From Emydura subglobosa (Eukaryota > Chordata > Testudines > Chelidae): a stretch of 64,000 bases of DNA. A program made the translations under genes and the position numbers. The notes under the pieces were generated by a model. The model ran no database searches. It saw only the letters and a list, made by a program, of their open reading frames with translations, and was not told the DNA's origin. Positions within the stretch are counted from its first letter, which is position 1. Each line of letters opens with the position of its first letter. The stretch covers positions 5,734,837 to 5,798,836 of the forward strand of contig ML679963.1 in the NCBI GenBank assembly GCA_007922225.1, given 5' to 3'. Shown here in pieces: positions 53,655-64,000 of the stretch.

Positions 53655-55545
53655 TCATCCAAAGAACTATCCAAGGAAAAGTGGAAACTGGGTCAAATTA
53701 CAAAGGATGAATATAAACAAAGAACAAATATGTAGTGACAAAATTAGAAAGGCCAAGGCAAAAAACAAGATTAAATTAGCTAGAGACATAAAGGATAACA
53801 AGAAAACATTCTACAAATATATTAGAAACAAAAGGAAGACCAATGACAGGGAGGCCCATTATTCAATGCAGGGGGGAACTAACAGAAAATGTCAAAATGG
53901 CAGAAATGCTAAATGACTTTTGTTTCAGTTTTCACTCAAAAGTTCAGTAGTGATTGGACATCTAATTTATTGAATAGCAGTGAAAATGACGTAGGATCAG
54001 AGGCTAAAATATGGAAAGAACAAGTTAAAAATTATATAGACAAGTTAGATGTCTTCAAGTTACTAGGGCCTGATGAAGTGCATCCTAGACTACTCAAGGA
54101 ACTGACTGAAACAATAACTGAGCCATTAGCACTTATCTTTAAAAAGTTCTGGAAAATGGGAGAGATTCCAGAGAACTGGAAAAGAACAAATATAGTACCA
54201 ATCTATAAAAAGGGGAATAACAACAACCTGGGGAATTACAGACTGGTCAGTTTAACTTCGGTATCTTGAAAGATAATGGAGCAAATAATTAAGCAATCAA
54301 TTTACAAACACCTAGAAGATAATAAGGTGATAAGTAACAATCAACATGGATTTGTCAAGAACAAATTGTGTCAAATCAACCTAATAGCTTTCTTTGACAG
54401 GATAACAAGCCTTGTGGATGGGAGGAAGGGATAGATGTGGTATATCTTGACTTAATTATTAAGGCTTTTTGATACTGTCTTGCATAAAAAAACTAGGGAA
54501 ATATAACCTAGATGGAGCTACTATAAGGTGGGTGTATAACTGGTTGAAAAACCATTCCAGAGAATAGTGGTTAACAGTCAAGCTGGAAAGGCATATTGAG
54601 TGGTGTCTCGCAGGAATCAGTTCTGTTCAATATCTTCATCAATGATTTAGATAATGGCATACAAAGTACACTTATAAAGTTTGTGGATGATACCAAGCTG
54701 GGAGGGATTGCAAGTGCTTTGGAGGATAGGATTAAAATTCAAAATGATCTGGACAAATTAGAGAAATGGTCAGAAGTAAACAGGATGGAATTCAATAAGG
54801 ACCACTGCAAAGTACTCCACATAGGAATGATCAGTTCCACACATACAAAATGGGAAATGACTGCTTAGGAAGGAATACAGTGGAAAGGGATTTGGGGGTT
54901 ATAGTGGATCACAAGCTGAACAGCGTAACACTGTTACAAAAAAAGCAAACATCATTCTGGGATGTATTAGCAGGAATGTTGTAAGCAAAACACAAGAAGT
55001 AACTCTTCTGTTCTACTCTGCACTGATTAGGACTCAGCTGGAGTACTGTGTTCAGTTCTGGGCACCACATTTCAGGAACAATGTGGGCAAACTGGAGAAA
55101 GTCCAAAGAAGAGCAACAAAAATGATTAAAGGTCTAGAAAACATAGGGAAGATTGAATAAATTGGGTTTATTTAGTCTCAAGAAGAGAAGACTGAGGGGG
55201 AACGTGATAACAGTTTTCAAGAATATCAAAGGTTGTTACAAGGAGGAGGGAGAAAAAATTTTCTCATTAACTTCTAAAGATAGGAAAGAGGCAATGGTCT
55301 TAAATTGCAGCCAGGGTGGTTTAGGTTAGACATTAGACAAAACTTCCTAACTGTCAGGGTAGTTAAGCACTGGAATAAATTGCCTAGGGAGGATGTGGAA
55401 TTTCCATCATTGGAGATTTTTAAGACTAGGTTGGACAGACACCAGTCAGATAATGTCTGGTCCTGCCTTGAGTGCAGGGGACTGGACTAGGAGACCTCTC
55501 AAGGTCCCTTCCAGTTTTATGATTCTGATTCAATAGAATCAGAAT
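53655..55545 (+). mobile_element. CR1-type LINE, 5'-truncated, inactivated
   Basis: Over about 1.9 kb the plus strand encodes, across several frames, the pieces of a CR1 non-LTR retrotransposon ORF2. These are KTFYKYIRNKRKTND, LGPDEVHPRLLKELTETIT, then PENWKRTNIVPIYKKGN and NYRLVSLTSVS (reverse-transcriptase fingers), then IFINDLDNGIQSTLIKFVDD (palm). The C-terminal domain follows: EYCVQFWAPHFRNN, VQRRATKMIKG and FRLDIRQNFLTVRVVKHWN. The palm motif is FVDD instead of FADD. Several stops and frameshifts interrupt it. The endonuclease domain is absent, as in most CR1 copies, which truncate at the 5' end. The 3' end is CAAGGTCCCTTCCAGTTTTA then TGATTCTGATTC. Confidence 0.92.
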
Positions 55546-55711
55546 AATAGAAGTCTCACAACACTGCTGATAAAAACAGTAGGGAAGTATCTTCATTTCA
55601 CAGATGAGCAGGCACGGAGGATGTTATCAAATATAGATTTTTATAAGTCTAAATTATGCTTTCTACAACATTTAACAAAGAAGGTCCCTTTGCCTTGACA
55701 AAGCATATCAT

Positions 55712-55925
55712 GGACAGAGCCATGAATAAGAACATAGAACTAGAAGGGACCTCCCAGATCACTGAGACCATTTTCCTGCTATCAGACAACACCATCATAT
55801 AATCCCATTAATACATTTATCAGGCTCCCTCTTAAAACTAGTTAGGTTGTTTTCCCCAACTACTACTGAAACGTTGTTCCAATATTTATCGGGATAAATC
55901 TTGCTCTGATTCTGCACAGTATAAT
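55712..55925 (-). mobile_element. CR1 3'-end fragment, minus orientation
   Basis: Plus strand AAGAACATAGAACTAGAAGG, GACCTCCCAGATCACTGAGA, CTCCCTCTTAAAACTAGTTA and GGTTGTTTTCCCCAACTACT, then GTTGTTCCAATATTTATC, is the reverse of a CR1 tail. It lies just downstream of the longer CR1 copy in opposite orientation. Confidence 0.55.
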
Positions 55926-56861
55926 CCTCCCTGAAGTCAAATGGATTAATTACACAGGTTATAAATCAGGGCAAATCCTGACTCGTGTTGCTAGATTTAA
56001 AAGATAAAATAGGACCAAGCAGACTAACTCCCATGGCTGTGCTCTCTGCATATGCATACAGGTTATTATGATATTTGTGAAGGTAACCGAAATAGGGAAA
56101 AGACAAAGGGAAAATCTAATTCATTATGATGATTAAAAGAACCAGTGGTTTATGAATTCCAAGATGTTTCTTATTTCCCCGTTTTTCATCCTGATGAGAT
56201 GTCATTTTGTGCTTCCAGATGGAATGCAACACTTCATAATTCACTGGTGATTATGCAGTGTTGCAACTGAACATTTCATAAGGCCAGATTGATTTGTGTC
56301 TGGTGACTGGTATTATTTATTAAATATTTTATCAAAGCATTTTACCTCACACAGATTATTGAACCAAATTAGAGCAGAGTGGGTGTGTTTTTGCTGTATA
56401 ATAGCTATATCCCAAACTTGTAACTGGATACAAAAAAAAAAAAAAAAAAATCCCCAAAACAAATGCTTTAAAATATCTTAGTTGTGGAGCTGGTGATGAT
56501 CCATAGCATGCTAAAGTACGTTTTGGTAATTTGTTCTTGCATTCTTACAGACATCAAGAAAGTTCAGTTCAACACAACCAGGTACATTAATCTTGCAATG
56601 ACATATGCCTGTATACAGGAGGTATGCAAATGGGGAAAGAAATACACTGGTTTGATGAAGACTCATTACTCAGACCCCACACTTCAAGACCCAAAAAGTT
56701 TGCATAAATCAAATGTAATTAAGCATTTCTATGTGCATTATATACATATATATATTTCCTTTTCCTAAAACCCACTGCCTTTAGTTAAAATCAACAGGAA
56801 AAGGGCGAAGAGATTTTATAAATCTAACTTCTTACAGCTAAAGTTGTTTTTGTCAACTGTA

Positions 56862-57132
56862 AGGCTTCATCTACAGGAAAGAGTTGCACCAGTTTAACTT
56901 AATTTGGTTTTTAAACCAACATAGTTGGACTGACACAATCCCTTGTGTAGATTCTTATTTTGGCTTAAAACAGTTTTTTTAGTTTAAACAGATTCAAGAA
57001 AAATAAAAAAAAGCCTGGTTTAAACTGAAATAAAAGCATCAATATTGCCTTTTATTCTGATTTAACTCATTTTATTTAAAATCCCATTTTAAATTAAACC
57101 GGTGCAACTTTCTCACATAGACAAGCATTAGG
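56862..57132. mobile_element. Palindromic MITE with long terminal inverted repeats
   Basis: The left end, GGCTTCATCTACAGGAAAGA followed by GTTGCACCAGTTTAACTTAA, pairs with the right end (TTAAATTAAACCGGTGCAAC then TTTCTCACATAGACAAGC). Inverted similarity runs for about 45 bp. The interior consists of TTTAAAC/GTTTAAA-type repeats. No ORF. A non-autonomous DNA transposon is the best reading. Confidence 0.65.
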
Positions 57133-57227
57133 TTTTATTCCAGTTTAAACACGTTATTTTGGTTTTAAGTCAATTGAAACAAGTTTAAACTAAATTTAAA
57201 TAAGCCACTCAAACCAAAATAAAAGTG

Positions 57228-57415
57228 GCCTTGTCTTTCACTAAGGAAAAAGGTGTATTTTTAGCACATTAGTTAACATATGTTAAAATCCCAGTATAGA
57301 CAAGGCAATTGTAGTTTTAACTTGTTAGCAGGTTGAGGTAAACCTTAGGCTCCCCTGTAGGGAAATGTTAGCTAACACATGTTAAAAGTAAACCCTTTTT
57401 CCTATGCCTGGTCTA
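57228..57415. mobile_element. Second palindromic MITE-like element
   Basis: The left end, GGCCTTGTCTTTCACTAAGG then AAAAAGGTGTATTTTTAGCA, is inverted at the right as CATGTTAAAAGTAAACCCTT, TTTCCTATGCCTGGTCTATG. Internally GTTAACATATGTTAA and GTTAGCTAACACATGTTAA mirror each other. Confidence 0.55.
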
Positions 57416-57640
57416 TGCTTAATACTTAGGTTGGTGTAGCTACGGTGATCAAGGGCTCTGGAAAATCCAGTGTAGACGCAGCTAGGTTGAAGGATGAATG
57501 CTTCCATCGACATTGCTCCAATACTTAGGGAAATGGTGTTCCTACAGCAATGAACAAACCCCTTCCATCACTGTATGTTGTATTACAATACAGGGATATG
57601 CTCACATAGTGTAGATTGCTACAGCACACATGGCTAGTTT
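57405..57640. mobile_element. Third MITE-like element
   Basis: It begins GCCTGGTCTATGCTTAATAC, TTAGGTTGGTGTAGCTACGG, and has internal CCAGTGTAGACGCAGCTAGG and GCTTCCATCGACATTGCT. The end reads CTCACATAGTGTAGATTGC. It shares its layout with the 61.9-62.08 kb element (GTGTAGACACAGCTATATCA, GCTTCTGTCAACTTAGCTAC). Only part of the terminal repeat is clear. Confidence 0.5.
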
Positions 57641-57740
57641 CTACAAAAGGGTTTGCACCAGTTAAAGTACATTGGTTTAAAAAACAGATTTAAATTAAAC
57701 CAATGTAACATCTGTGTTTAGACAAGGCCTTATAGTGCAT
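57640..57740. mobile_element. Fragment related to the 56.86-kb MITE
   Basis: TTTCTACAAAAGGGTTTGCA, CCAGTTAAAGTACATTGGTT, TTAAATTAAACCAATGTAAC and TTTAGACAAGGCC form a shorter inverted pair with the same core (TTGCACCAGTTAA / TTAAACCAATGTAA). Confidence 0.5.
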
Positions 57741-57794
57741 TCTGGCATTTTGTGGCAAGGTGAGGTTAACCTGTAACACTATTATTTTAGCAAC

Positions 57795-58190
57795 TCAAGC
57801 CTGGTCTACACTATAAAGTTTACTGGTAAAACTTGCCTTCTGCCAGCACAGTGTTGCATGCTCCACATTCAGTTTTGATAAAACCCTATACTTCTGCCAG
57901 TAAATGTATAGCCCAGCAGCATAAGTTCTCTACCAGCATTCTTCCGCCAGTTCAATGCCTGTGTGGAAACTCCATGAGCTGTACTGGAACAAACAGTCTT
58001 CCAGCAACAGATCCACTGTCCCCAGAGCATTTACTACCCTAGTCAAATTTTTGAACTCCTCTACCTAGGGAGAGCAGGTACCTCTACCTATCGGTAACCA
58101 GAAGCTATATATGTGCACAACACACTTTTAAAATCCCCAGCATATTTTTAAAATGCCTCTCTTCCTGCTAACCCCTTTGCAAGCATATAT
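57795..58190 (+). repeat. Transposon-flank-like sequence before the Myb/SANT pseudogene
   Basis: CAAGCCTGGTCTACACTATA opens this stretch with the same GTCTACACT motif found at MITE ends in the window. The remainder (CTTCTGCCAGCACAGTGTTG, CATTCTTCCGCCAGTTCAAT) is low-copy-looking and lacks a clear partner end. It may be the 5' flank of the element that carried the pseudogene at 58.23 kb. Confidence 0.35.
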
Positions 58191-58229
58191 ATATGGCTCC
58201 ATGTAGTCCTAAAGCTACAGCTAGACCTT

Positions 58230-58705
58230 ATGCTTCTGCCTGTTCCAGGAAAGGAATCCTGGATTTTTTCAGCTTATGGGGGAAAGGAGCAGTGCACGTA
58301 CAGTTGCAGAATTCCCACAAGAGTAAGCTGTTTATTCGAAACTTGCCAAGGAGATGCAGAAGCTGGGGTACAACAGGGATGAGTTCCAATGCTGGACAAA
58401 GGAGAAGAAACTGCACTAGTTCTACCAAAAGGAGGACAACAAAAAGTCTGATGCTATTCCCCAGAGCTACCGCTACTACACAGAGCTAAATGCCATCCTG
58501 AGGGGGAACCTCACCATCAACATGTGAGTGGCAGTGGATCCTTTGCGACTTCTGGATGATGGCACTCCAGAACTGCACAGTGACAAAGAACTCATTGAAG
58601 AGGGGGGACTTGGAAGATGCAGAGCCAACAGAGAACCAGGTGCTCTTCTAGTCCCAGCCCAACCCAACCCAATCCAGATGAACCCAGAGAGTGAACCCAC
58701 TGAAA
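58230..58705 (+). pseudogene. Myb/SANT-like DNA-binding-domain gene remnant (transposon-derived type)
   Basis: In shifting frames the plus strand encodes FSLWGKGAVHVQLQNSHKSK, then EMQKLGYNRDEFQCWTKEKK, FYQK and SYRYYTELNAILRGN. This is the layout of the trihelix-like Myb/SANT domain (W-G...AV..QL..SH, then EM..LGY.RD..QC..K.K.L...Y, then P.S..YY.ELN.IL) found in PIF/Harbinger-type transposon partner proteins and in many expanded turtle genes. An acidic tail follows (ELHSDKELIEEGGL, then PNPIQMNPESEPTE). At least one frameshift and one internal stop break it. No promoter or splice structure is evident, so I read it as dead. Confidence 0.7.
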
Positions 58706-59212
58706 AAGTGGACTCAAGAATGTTTAATTTACTGCCCCTATTAATATCCCAAAGGTGTGAATGCTTGTATGTATTGCCAGTCTTTTCCCCAATTCAAGGA
58801 GTAATTGGCCTTGGTAAATAAACTCAGCCCTCTTTTCTCTGGTTAAATATTTTCCAAGTTCTCCACATTATATATGGTAAGTGGTATGCAATACATTCAA
58901 AACTCTAATTCAAATTATTACATCTCTAGCGATAGAGAGAGAAGATATAAACATTTTGAGTTTGTACTGTTACTAATTTAAAAATAATGATGGATTGGAT
59001 GCCTCAGGGGTTTTGCAATGGGAGATAAGAGCCTTTTGCCTCTACAAAACCGATGTTCAAGTTAGCTAATTAGCAACTGGTGCTTTGACAAACTGAAGTG
59101 CAAATGTTAAGCCCAGCCAGGTTGATATTGGCCAAAGGTTATTTAATTGTTGCTAGGTAGCCTCAGAGAAATGAGTTGGTAATCTCAGTAGAATTGCTAG
59201 TGGGCAAGTATC

Positions 59213-59745
59213 TATGGATACATCTATTCTGCAAATGAAGGTGTAATTGTAGCATGGTAGGCACACCTATGCTAGCTTTTATCTAGCTAACATGGGTAAC
59301 AACAGTCATGAAGATGCTGCAACACAGACCCCCTCATAAGTAGCAACTCAAATACATACCCAGGGTCAGGGCCCCCACATGGGGGGAGGGTACACTTTTA
59401 TCGGGGCCTGGAGGCCCTGAGGGACCTGGCTCAGGGTGCAACCCCCATTACCATGAGGAAAAAAAATTTCATGGCTGATGAGATTGTATGTATGGGATGA
59501 GGGATTGTGGTATGTGTGTGGGAGGGGGCCCATGTTACATGTTTGTACTGGGCCTGAAAAAATGATGCTTGGGCCCTGCCCAGGTCCCTGGCAAACTTGA
59601 AGTAGGGCAGCTAGCTCACATTGAAGCCACTGCCACAGCGTCTTCACTGCCATTGTTACACACACTAGCTAGATTAAACCTAGAGAAGGTATGCTTACCA
59701 GCCCACAGTTACACCTTAAATTTCAGTATAGGTGTATCTTTAAAA
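59213..59745. mobile_element. Palindromic MITE interrupted by about 220 bp
   Basis: The left half (GGATACATCTATTCTGCAAA, AGGCACACCTATGCTAGCTT, TTATCTAGCTAACATGGGTA) is mirrored by the right half (ACACTAGCTAGATTAAACCT, AGGTATGCTTACCAGCCCAC, CTTAAATTTCAGTATAGGTG). Between them, roughly 59367-59590 is a C/G-rich stretch unlike either half (CGGGGCCTGGAGGCCCTGAG) and looks like an insertion or the loop of a longer family member. Confidence 0.55.
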
Positions 59746-60774
59746 ATCACAACTACCTCCACAGCTAACACCCCTCCCTATTGTTAATCTTCCTCAGAGA
59801 AGCTAAGAACTGCAAAAGCATGGAAACTGACCTCCCCATTGCTACCCTTTTCTGTCAGGATAGGAATGAAGTACACTGACCGATTAACATAGGGCAGTTT
59901 GTACTAGCTGTGCTGTACTTGTCCTTCGGATAAGATGTTTCCTTCCTGGTGCTCCCTGCTGGACACTGCACCAATAATTTGCAGTGATTCACTATTTTAA
60001 ATATACACGAGATACAGGGTCATATACTGCCTCCTTATATCTAATTGTTTATATACAGATAGAGAACATTTCACAAGAAATTTGAGAGCAAAATTGATTT
60101 AACTTAAAAATTACTCAGAAAGAGACACAAGATGTCCAGCTGGTCAGACTACAGAAAGACAGCAGTTTAGATTCTCTACTCCACTCTAGAATGTTCTATA
60201 TGCCCAGGATTAATGAACTCTTCTCTTACTGTGCTGACATTTTTTCCAAAACTGGATTGCAAGACTTATATAGATGAAACCTACAAAACATTAAATTTTC
60301 TTATCTGAATTGGAGTAAGCAAAGAATAATGTCAGCATAAAGAAGAAAACATTTTCTGACAAGAGGAACCTTAACACAAATACTCTCCTTTTCTTCGTGT
60401 AGTTTTACAGAAGCCAACGCACCCAACTGCTGCACTACAGCTTTTTTCCTGTTAGAAGCTTACAATTTTAAACTTCCAACAAATTCCCCATAATACTATT
60501 TCAAAGTTCCTGTAATGTCCACATCAAAAAGATAGAGATGATCTATGTGTTAGGCATGTAAATGACCTTCCTTTCCATTTCAAAATAAGCAAATTACCTT
60601 AAAAATGCGAGTGAGGTATTTTTACATTTTTTCCACCAAAGCTAATCCAATAATTTAAAATATCTATTTAACCTAACTGCAGAAATGTAAACAAACATCT
60701 CAATCATGCCAAGGCATAAAGCCTTCATCTTGATTAAGAAGCCTCAGGGGAAACACAAACATGGGATCAGGATA

Positions 60775-60897
60775 ATATTGTCTAAACCTTTTGAGAAATC
60801 TCAGGGCACAAAACTAGTGAGTGACAGAACTAGGAAAAGAATCTATGAGTCCTGACTCCTAGCTTGCTGCTCTAACCATGAGACACATGCCTACCCT
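60775..60897 (-). mobile_element. SINE head fragment, minus orientation
   Basis: GTGAGTGACAGAACTAGGAA, AAGAATCTATGAGTCCTGAC, TCCTAGCTTGCTGCTCTAAC and CATGAGACACATGCC correspond to the reverse of the tRNA-like head with the box B-like region. Partial. Confidence 0.5.
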
Positions 60898-61889
60898 CAT
60901 AACAGATCTTTAGCATTTCTTTCATATATGCATAAAACCAAAACAAAAACATCTATATTCACAAATGCACATATATAAAGCAGCAACTAAAATTATATCA
61001 ATATAACTTGTATCATTAGTTTTCCAGAAACCATCACTTTGAGTTCAGTGCCATCGTAAAAAACTCAAGCAGGTCCTCCCCTCTTCTTTCCAGGCTTAAG
61101 TACTAAGTGGTGAAACATTCTATTGTTCACAATGATTAAACCTTTTTCCACATAGCCAAAAATGATTTTTCCCCCCCATTTACACCAGCTGAGGTAGAAA
61201 ATTAAACCTGAGCCTAATAGTTCTACCAGCTGGTCCACCCTTCAAGTATGTAAGGAGTGGATTTAAGCAATCCAATATTAGCCAGAAGTGATAACTTTTT
61301 AGTGATCTAAGCTTAGTTTTGGAAAACTGTAGGCCATGGGAACAAGTACATCAGCATGAACTCACACATCCATATTTCCTCTATAAATGCTCCCTGTCTG
61401 CATTTATTCCAAGGGGAACTTTTAGATGATATTTTATCAAAGTTTTGTTTGTACTCAGAGAGCACTATAAACAGGAGGTTATGATCCTGCTTCTCTACAC
61501 GACATCTCCGTTGTCCTCTTTGTTAGGCTGATCACTTTCTTCACTGATTTTTCATAGTCCAAACTGAAAGATGGAAAAAGTAAATACAGATATGAGATGT
61601 AACATGTACTTTGTATTATTTAAAAATTAACTTTGAACAATCCAAGGTATAGGGGAGAAAAGAAAGTTTGTTTACAAAATTTTTGTAAGATGACAGTGTC
61701 CTTTGTCTTTGTTTATTTACTGTACATATACATACACAGACTTAAAATACCAGGGACTATATAAATTACTGAACTCTTTCTCCTTTCCCATACCACAAAC
61801 GCATGTAAGGATCTTTCTGAAGACGAGTCTTTGCTCTACAGTCAAAGATCTGTACTCCCCTTGAAGTGAGGACAGAACTGATTTCAGCA

Positions 61890-62085
61890 TGAAAAAATAT
61901 ACCCCTGACTGACACAGTTATGCCAACCTAACCCGCCAGTGTAGACACAGCTATATCAATGGAAGAATGCTTCTGTCAACTTAGCTACCATAGCAGCGTG
62001 GTATTTCTGTACCAATGGAAAAACCCCTTCAGTCAGAGTAGGCAGTCTGCACTATGAGATGTATCTACAGTGACTCCTATAACTT
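61890..62085. mobile_element. MITE-like element
   Basis: GACACAGTTATGCCAACCTA, ACCCGCCAGTGTAGACACAG, CTATATCAATGGAAGAATGC, TTCTGTCAACTTAGCTACCA and AAAAACCCCTTCAGTCAGAG share order with the element at 57.4-57.6 kb. It lies immediately before the LINE at 62.1 kb. Confidence 0.5.
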
Positions 62086-62104
62086 CTATTATATTAATAG
62101 ACAG

Positions 62105-63225
62105 TTGATATTGATTTTCAATATGTCTTGAGGCAATAGGGAAGTTCCAGAAGACTGGGAAAACGCTAATGTTGTGCCAATTTTTAAAAAGGGTAATCAA
62201 GATGACTCAGGGAATTATAGGCCTTTGAGCCTGACATTGATCCTGGGCAAGATAATGGAGCAGCTGATACAGGACTCAATTAATAAAGAATTAAATAAGG
62301 GTAATGGAATAGAAAATAGATCCTGTCAGACTAAGGTAATATCTTTTTTTGATAAGATTACAAGTTTGGGTGATAAAGGTAATAGTGTTGACATAATATA
62401 CTTAGACTTCTGCAGGGTATTTGACTTGGTATGGTGCAACATTTTGATTAAAAAACTAGAACGATATAAATGTAACATGGCACGCATTAAATGGATTAAA
62501 AACTGGCCGATACGTCTCAAGGTAAATGTAAACAGGGAATTGTCATAGAGCAGGTGTGTTTCCATTGGGATCCCGCAGGGATGAGTTCATGGCCCTATGC
62601 TATTTAACAATTTTATCAATGACTTGGAAGAAAACATAAAATCATCACTGATAAAGTTTGTAGGTGGCACAAAAAATGGAGGAGTGGTAAATGATTAAGA
62701 GGACAGGTCACTAATTCAGAGAGATCTGGATCGCTTGATAAACTGGATGCAAGCAAACTATATGCATTTTAATACCACTAAATGTAAATATATACACCTA
62801 AGAACAAAGAATGCTGGCCATGCCTACAGGGTAGGGGACTGTATTCTGGGAAGCAGTGACTCTGAAAAAGATTTGGCGATTGTGGTGGATAATAGTTGAA
62901 CATGAGCTCCCAGTGTGATGCTGTGGCCAAAAGAGCTAATTGATCCTGGGATGCACAAACACAGGAATATTGAGTCGGGGTAGAGAGGTTATTTTATCTC
63001 TGTATTTGGCATTGATGTGTCCACTGCTGGAATACTGTGTCCAGTTGTAGTGCCCTCAATTCAAAGAAATGTTGATAAATTGGAGAGGGTTCAGAGAAGA
63101 GCCAGAAGAATGATTAAAGTATTAGAAAACCTGCTTTATAGTGATAGATTAAAAAGATGAAAATGTATTTAGCTTAACCAACAGAAGGTTAAGGGATGAC
63201 GTCATTACAGTCTATAAGTACCTAC
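62105..63225 (+). mobile_element. LINE (CR1/L2-type) reverse-transcriptase fragment, inactivated
   Basis: The plus strand encodes VPIFKKGNQDDSGNYRPLSL, then LILGKIMEQLIQDSINKEL and SVDIIYLDFCRVFDLVWCN (fingers and palm). It then encodes LFNNFINDLEENIKSSLIKF and, near the end, a degraded ERVQRRARRMIK and YKYLH. Several stops are present. The catalytic aspartate pair region reads KFVGGTKN, so the active-site Asp-Asp is lost. Endonuclease and 3' end are missing. Confidence 0.85.
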
Positions 63226-63904
63226 ACAGGTGACATAGCTATAAGTGACATATCTATGCCAGAATAGTCTTCGCATTGTAGATATACCCAAAGATGTCTT
63301 CTGACTTTGGCAACTTGGGCATGCCTGATTGTTATTAATATAATAGGAGTTACAGATGTGCATCAAAGAGGTCATTGAATGGTACACATTCTGCTTATAC
63401 ATTCATAATATGGCTTAAAGTAGTAAATTATTTTTAGCAACCAGAAGGGCAGATGATTATTACAAAATAAAAGCAGATAAGCAGTGTATGTAAGCAACTT
63501 GCCTTGCAGAACAGTTACAGTGAATAAAGTGTCAGACAGTTTCTATAATTAAAGCCAGCTTAATGGAGAAAGCAGGAATATGTATCAGACATAATAAGAC
63601 CAAGTGACAAATCTCAAACAACAGAATTCATAGAAATGGAGCAATAATGCATACTAATAAATTGAGCCCAGGAACACAAGTTCAAAGTCAAACTTAGATA
63701 ACATTATTAGAAATAGCCACACTTCGACCTATTCAACACTTTCCAGAGAGTTAAGAAATGTATATTGTACATTTCCCAAATTAAATCTTTCCCAACAGTG
63801 AGAAACACACAAGTACAGGAAATCCACAGCCAGCCTTTTTGATATTTTAATAACCGTTAATGTAAAATTTAAAACAGTAAAAAAAACAACTGACTCACTG
63901 TGTG

Positions 63905-64000
63905 ATCTTTATTTTGGGGAAGTTCTATGGATTGTGTTATAAAGGAGGTCAGACTACATGATCAGTGCTCCCCTCTGGCCTTGAAATCTATGAAACTTGG
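63905..64000 (+). mobile_element. LINE 3' tail at right edge
   Basis: TTTGGGGAAGTTCTATGGAT, TGTGTTATAAAGGAGGTCAG, ACTACATGATCAGTGCTCCC and CTCTGGCCTTGAAATCTATG match the tail seen at 31.54 kb. It may belong to a different copy from the 62.1-kb LINE; about 680 bp of other sequence intervenes. Confidence 0.6.

Larger units (their letters stand above)
52300..64000. other. Gene-free repeat-rich region upstream of PPM1D
   Basis: Outside the elements listed separately, the stretches 52.3-53.1, 55.9-56.86, 58.8-59.2, 59.8-60.77, 60.9-61.89 and 63.2-63.9 kb are AT-rich with no recognisable gene. In human the next gene upstream is APPBP2, some tens of kilobases away; none of its exons were recognised here. 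Confidence 0.65.

Noticed and set aside
62174..62548. 124-codon frame that could be called a protein gene
   Set aside because: Its sequence is LINE reverse transcriptase (VPIFKKGNQDDSGNYRPLSL); it is part of a dead retrotransposon.

Overview
This window is vertebrate nuclear DNA, most likely from a turtle or another sauropsid. It holds two split genes with canonical GT-AG introns, CpG-island promoters and AT-rich introns. The interspersed repeats are CR1-type LINEs, tRNA-headed/MIR-like SINEs with the 'grid of accounting' tail (gggaaactgag), and many short palindromic DNA transposons with GTCTACACT-like ends. That repeat mix is what I would expect of a cryptodiran turtle; the species call is inference, while the vertebrate assignment is secure from the proteins.

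Both genes lie on the minus strand, so transcription runs right to left. PPM1D (WIP1 phosphatase) is complete. Six coding exons lie at 51914-51461, 42998-42770, 40237-40113, 26635-26445, 25391-25149 and 19019-18465; they join in phase to 1797 nt, or 598 residues (human: 605). A candidate poly(A) signal sits about 0.9 kb past the stop codon, at 17573-17578. About 5 kb further on, a second CpG island (about 12.05-12.90 kb) marks the start of BCAS3. Its first four coding exons (10617-10547, 8867-8813, 6596-6521, 4112-4006; residues 1-103, ending in phase 0) are here, and the rest of the gene runs off the left edge. The order PPM1D then BCAS3 in the same orientation matches human chromosome 17q23.

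Layout: 1-10.6 kb is the 5' part of BCAS3. The stretch 10.6-12.9 kb holds its first intron, a 100-N assembly gap and the CpG-island promoter. The 12.9-17.5 kb stretch is the short intergenic spacer. PPM1D occupies 17.5-52.3 kb. The 52.3-64 kb stretch is gene-free DNA upstream of PPM1D, dense in repeats: a 5'-truncated CR1 LINE (53.66-55.54 kb), a second LINE fragment (62.1-63.2 kb), a pile-up of palindromic MITE-like elements (56.86-58.1 kb), and a broken copy of a Myb/SANT-like DNA-binding-domain gene (58.23-58.70 kb).

I found no RNA gene, no CRISPR array, and no undescribed multigene system. The most useful leads are a possible short-C-terminus PPM1D isoform by read-through of exon 5, a tandem NAGNAG acceptor at PPM1D exon 2, the motif layout of the BCAS3 CpG island (TCTCGCGAGA, CCAAT, CRE and ETS within about 180 bp), and the fossil Myb/SANT gene beside the MITE cluster.
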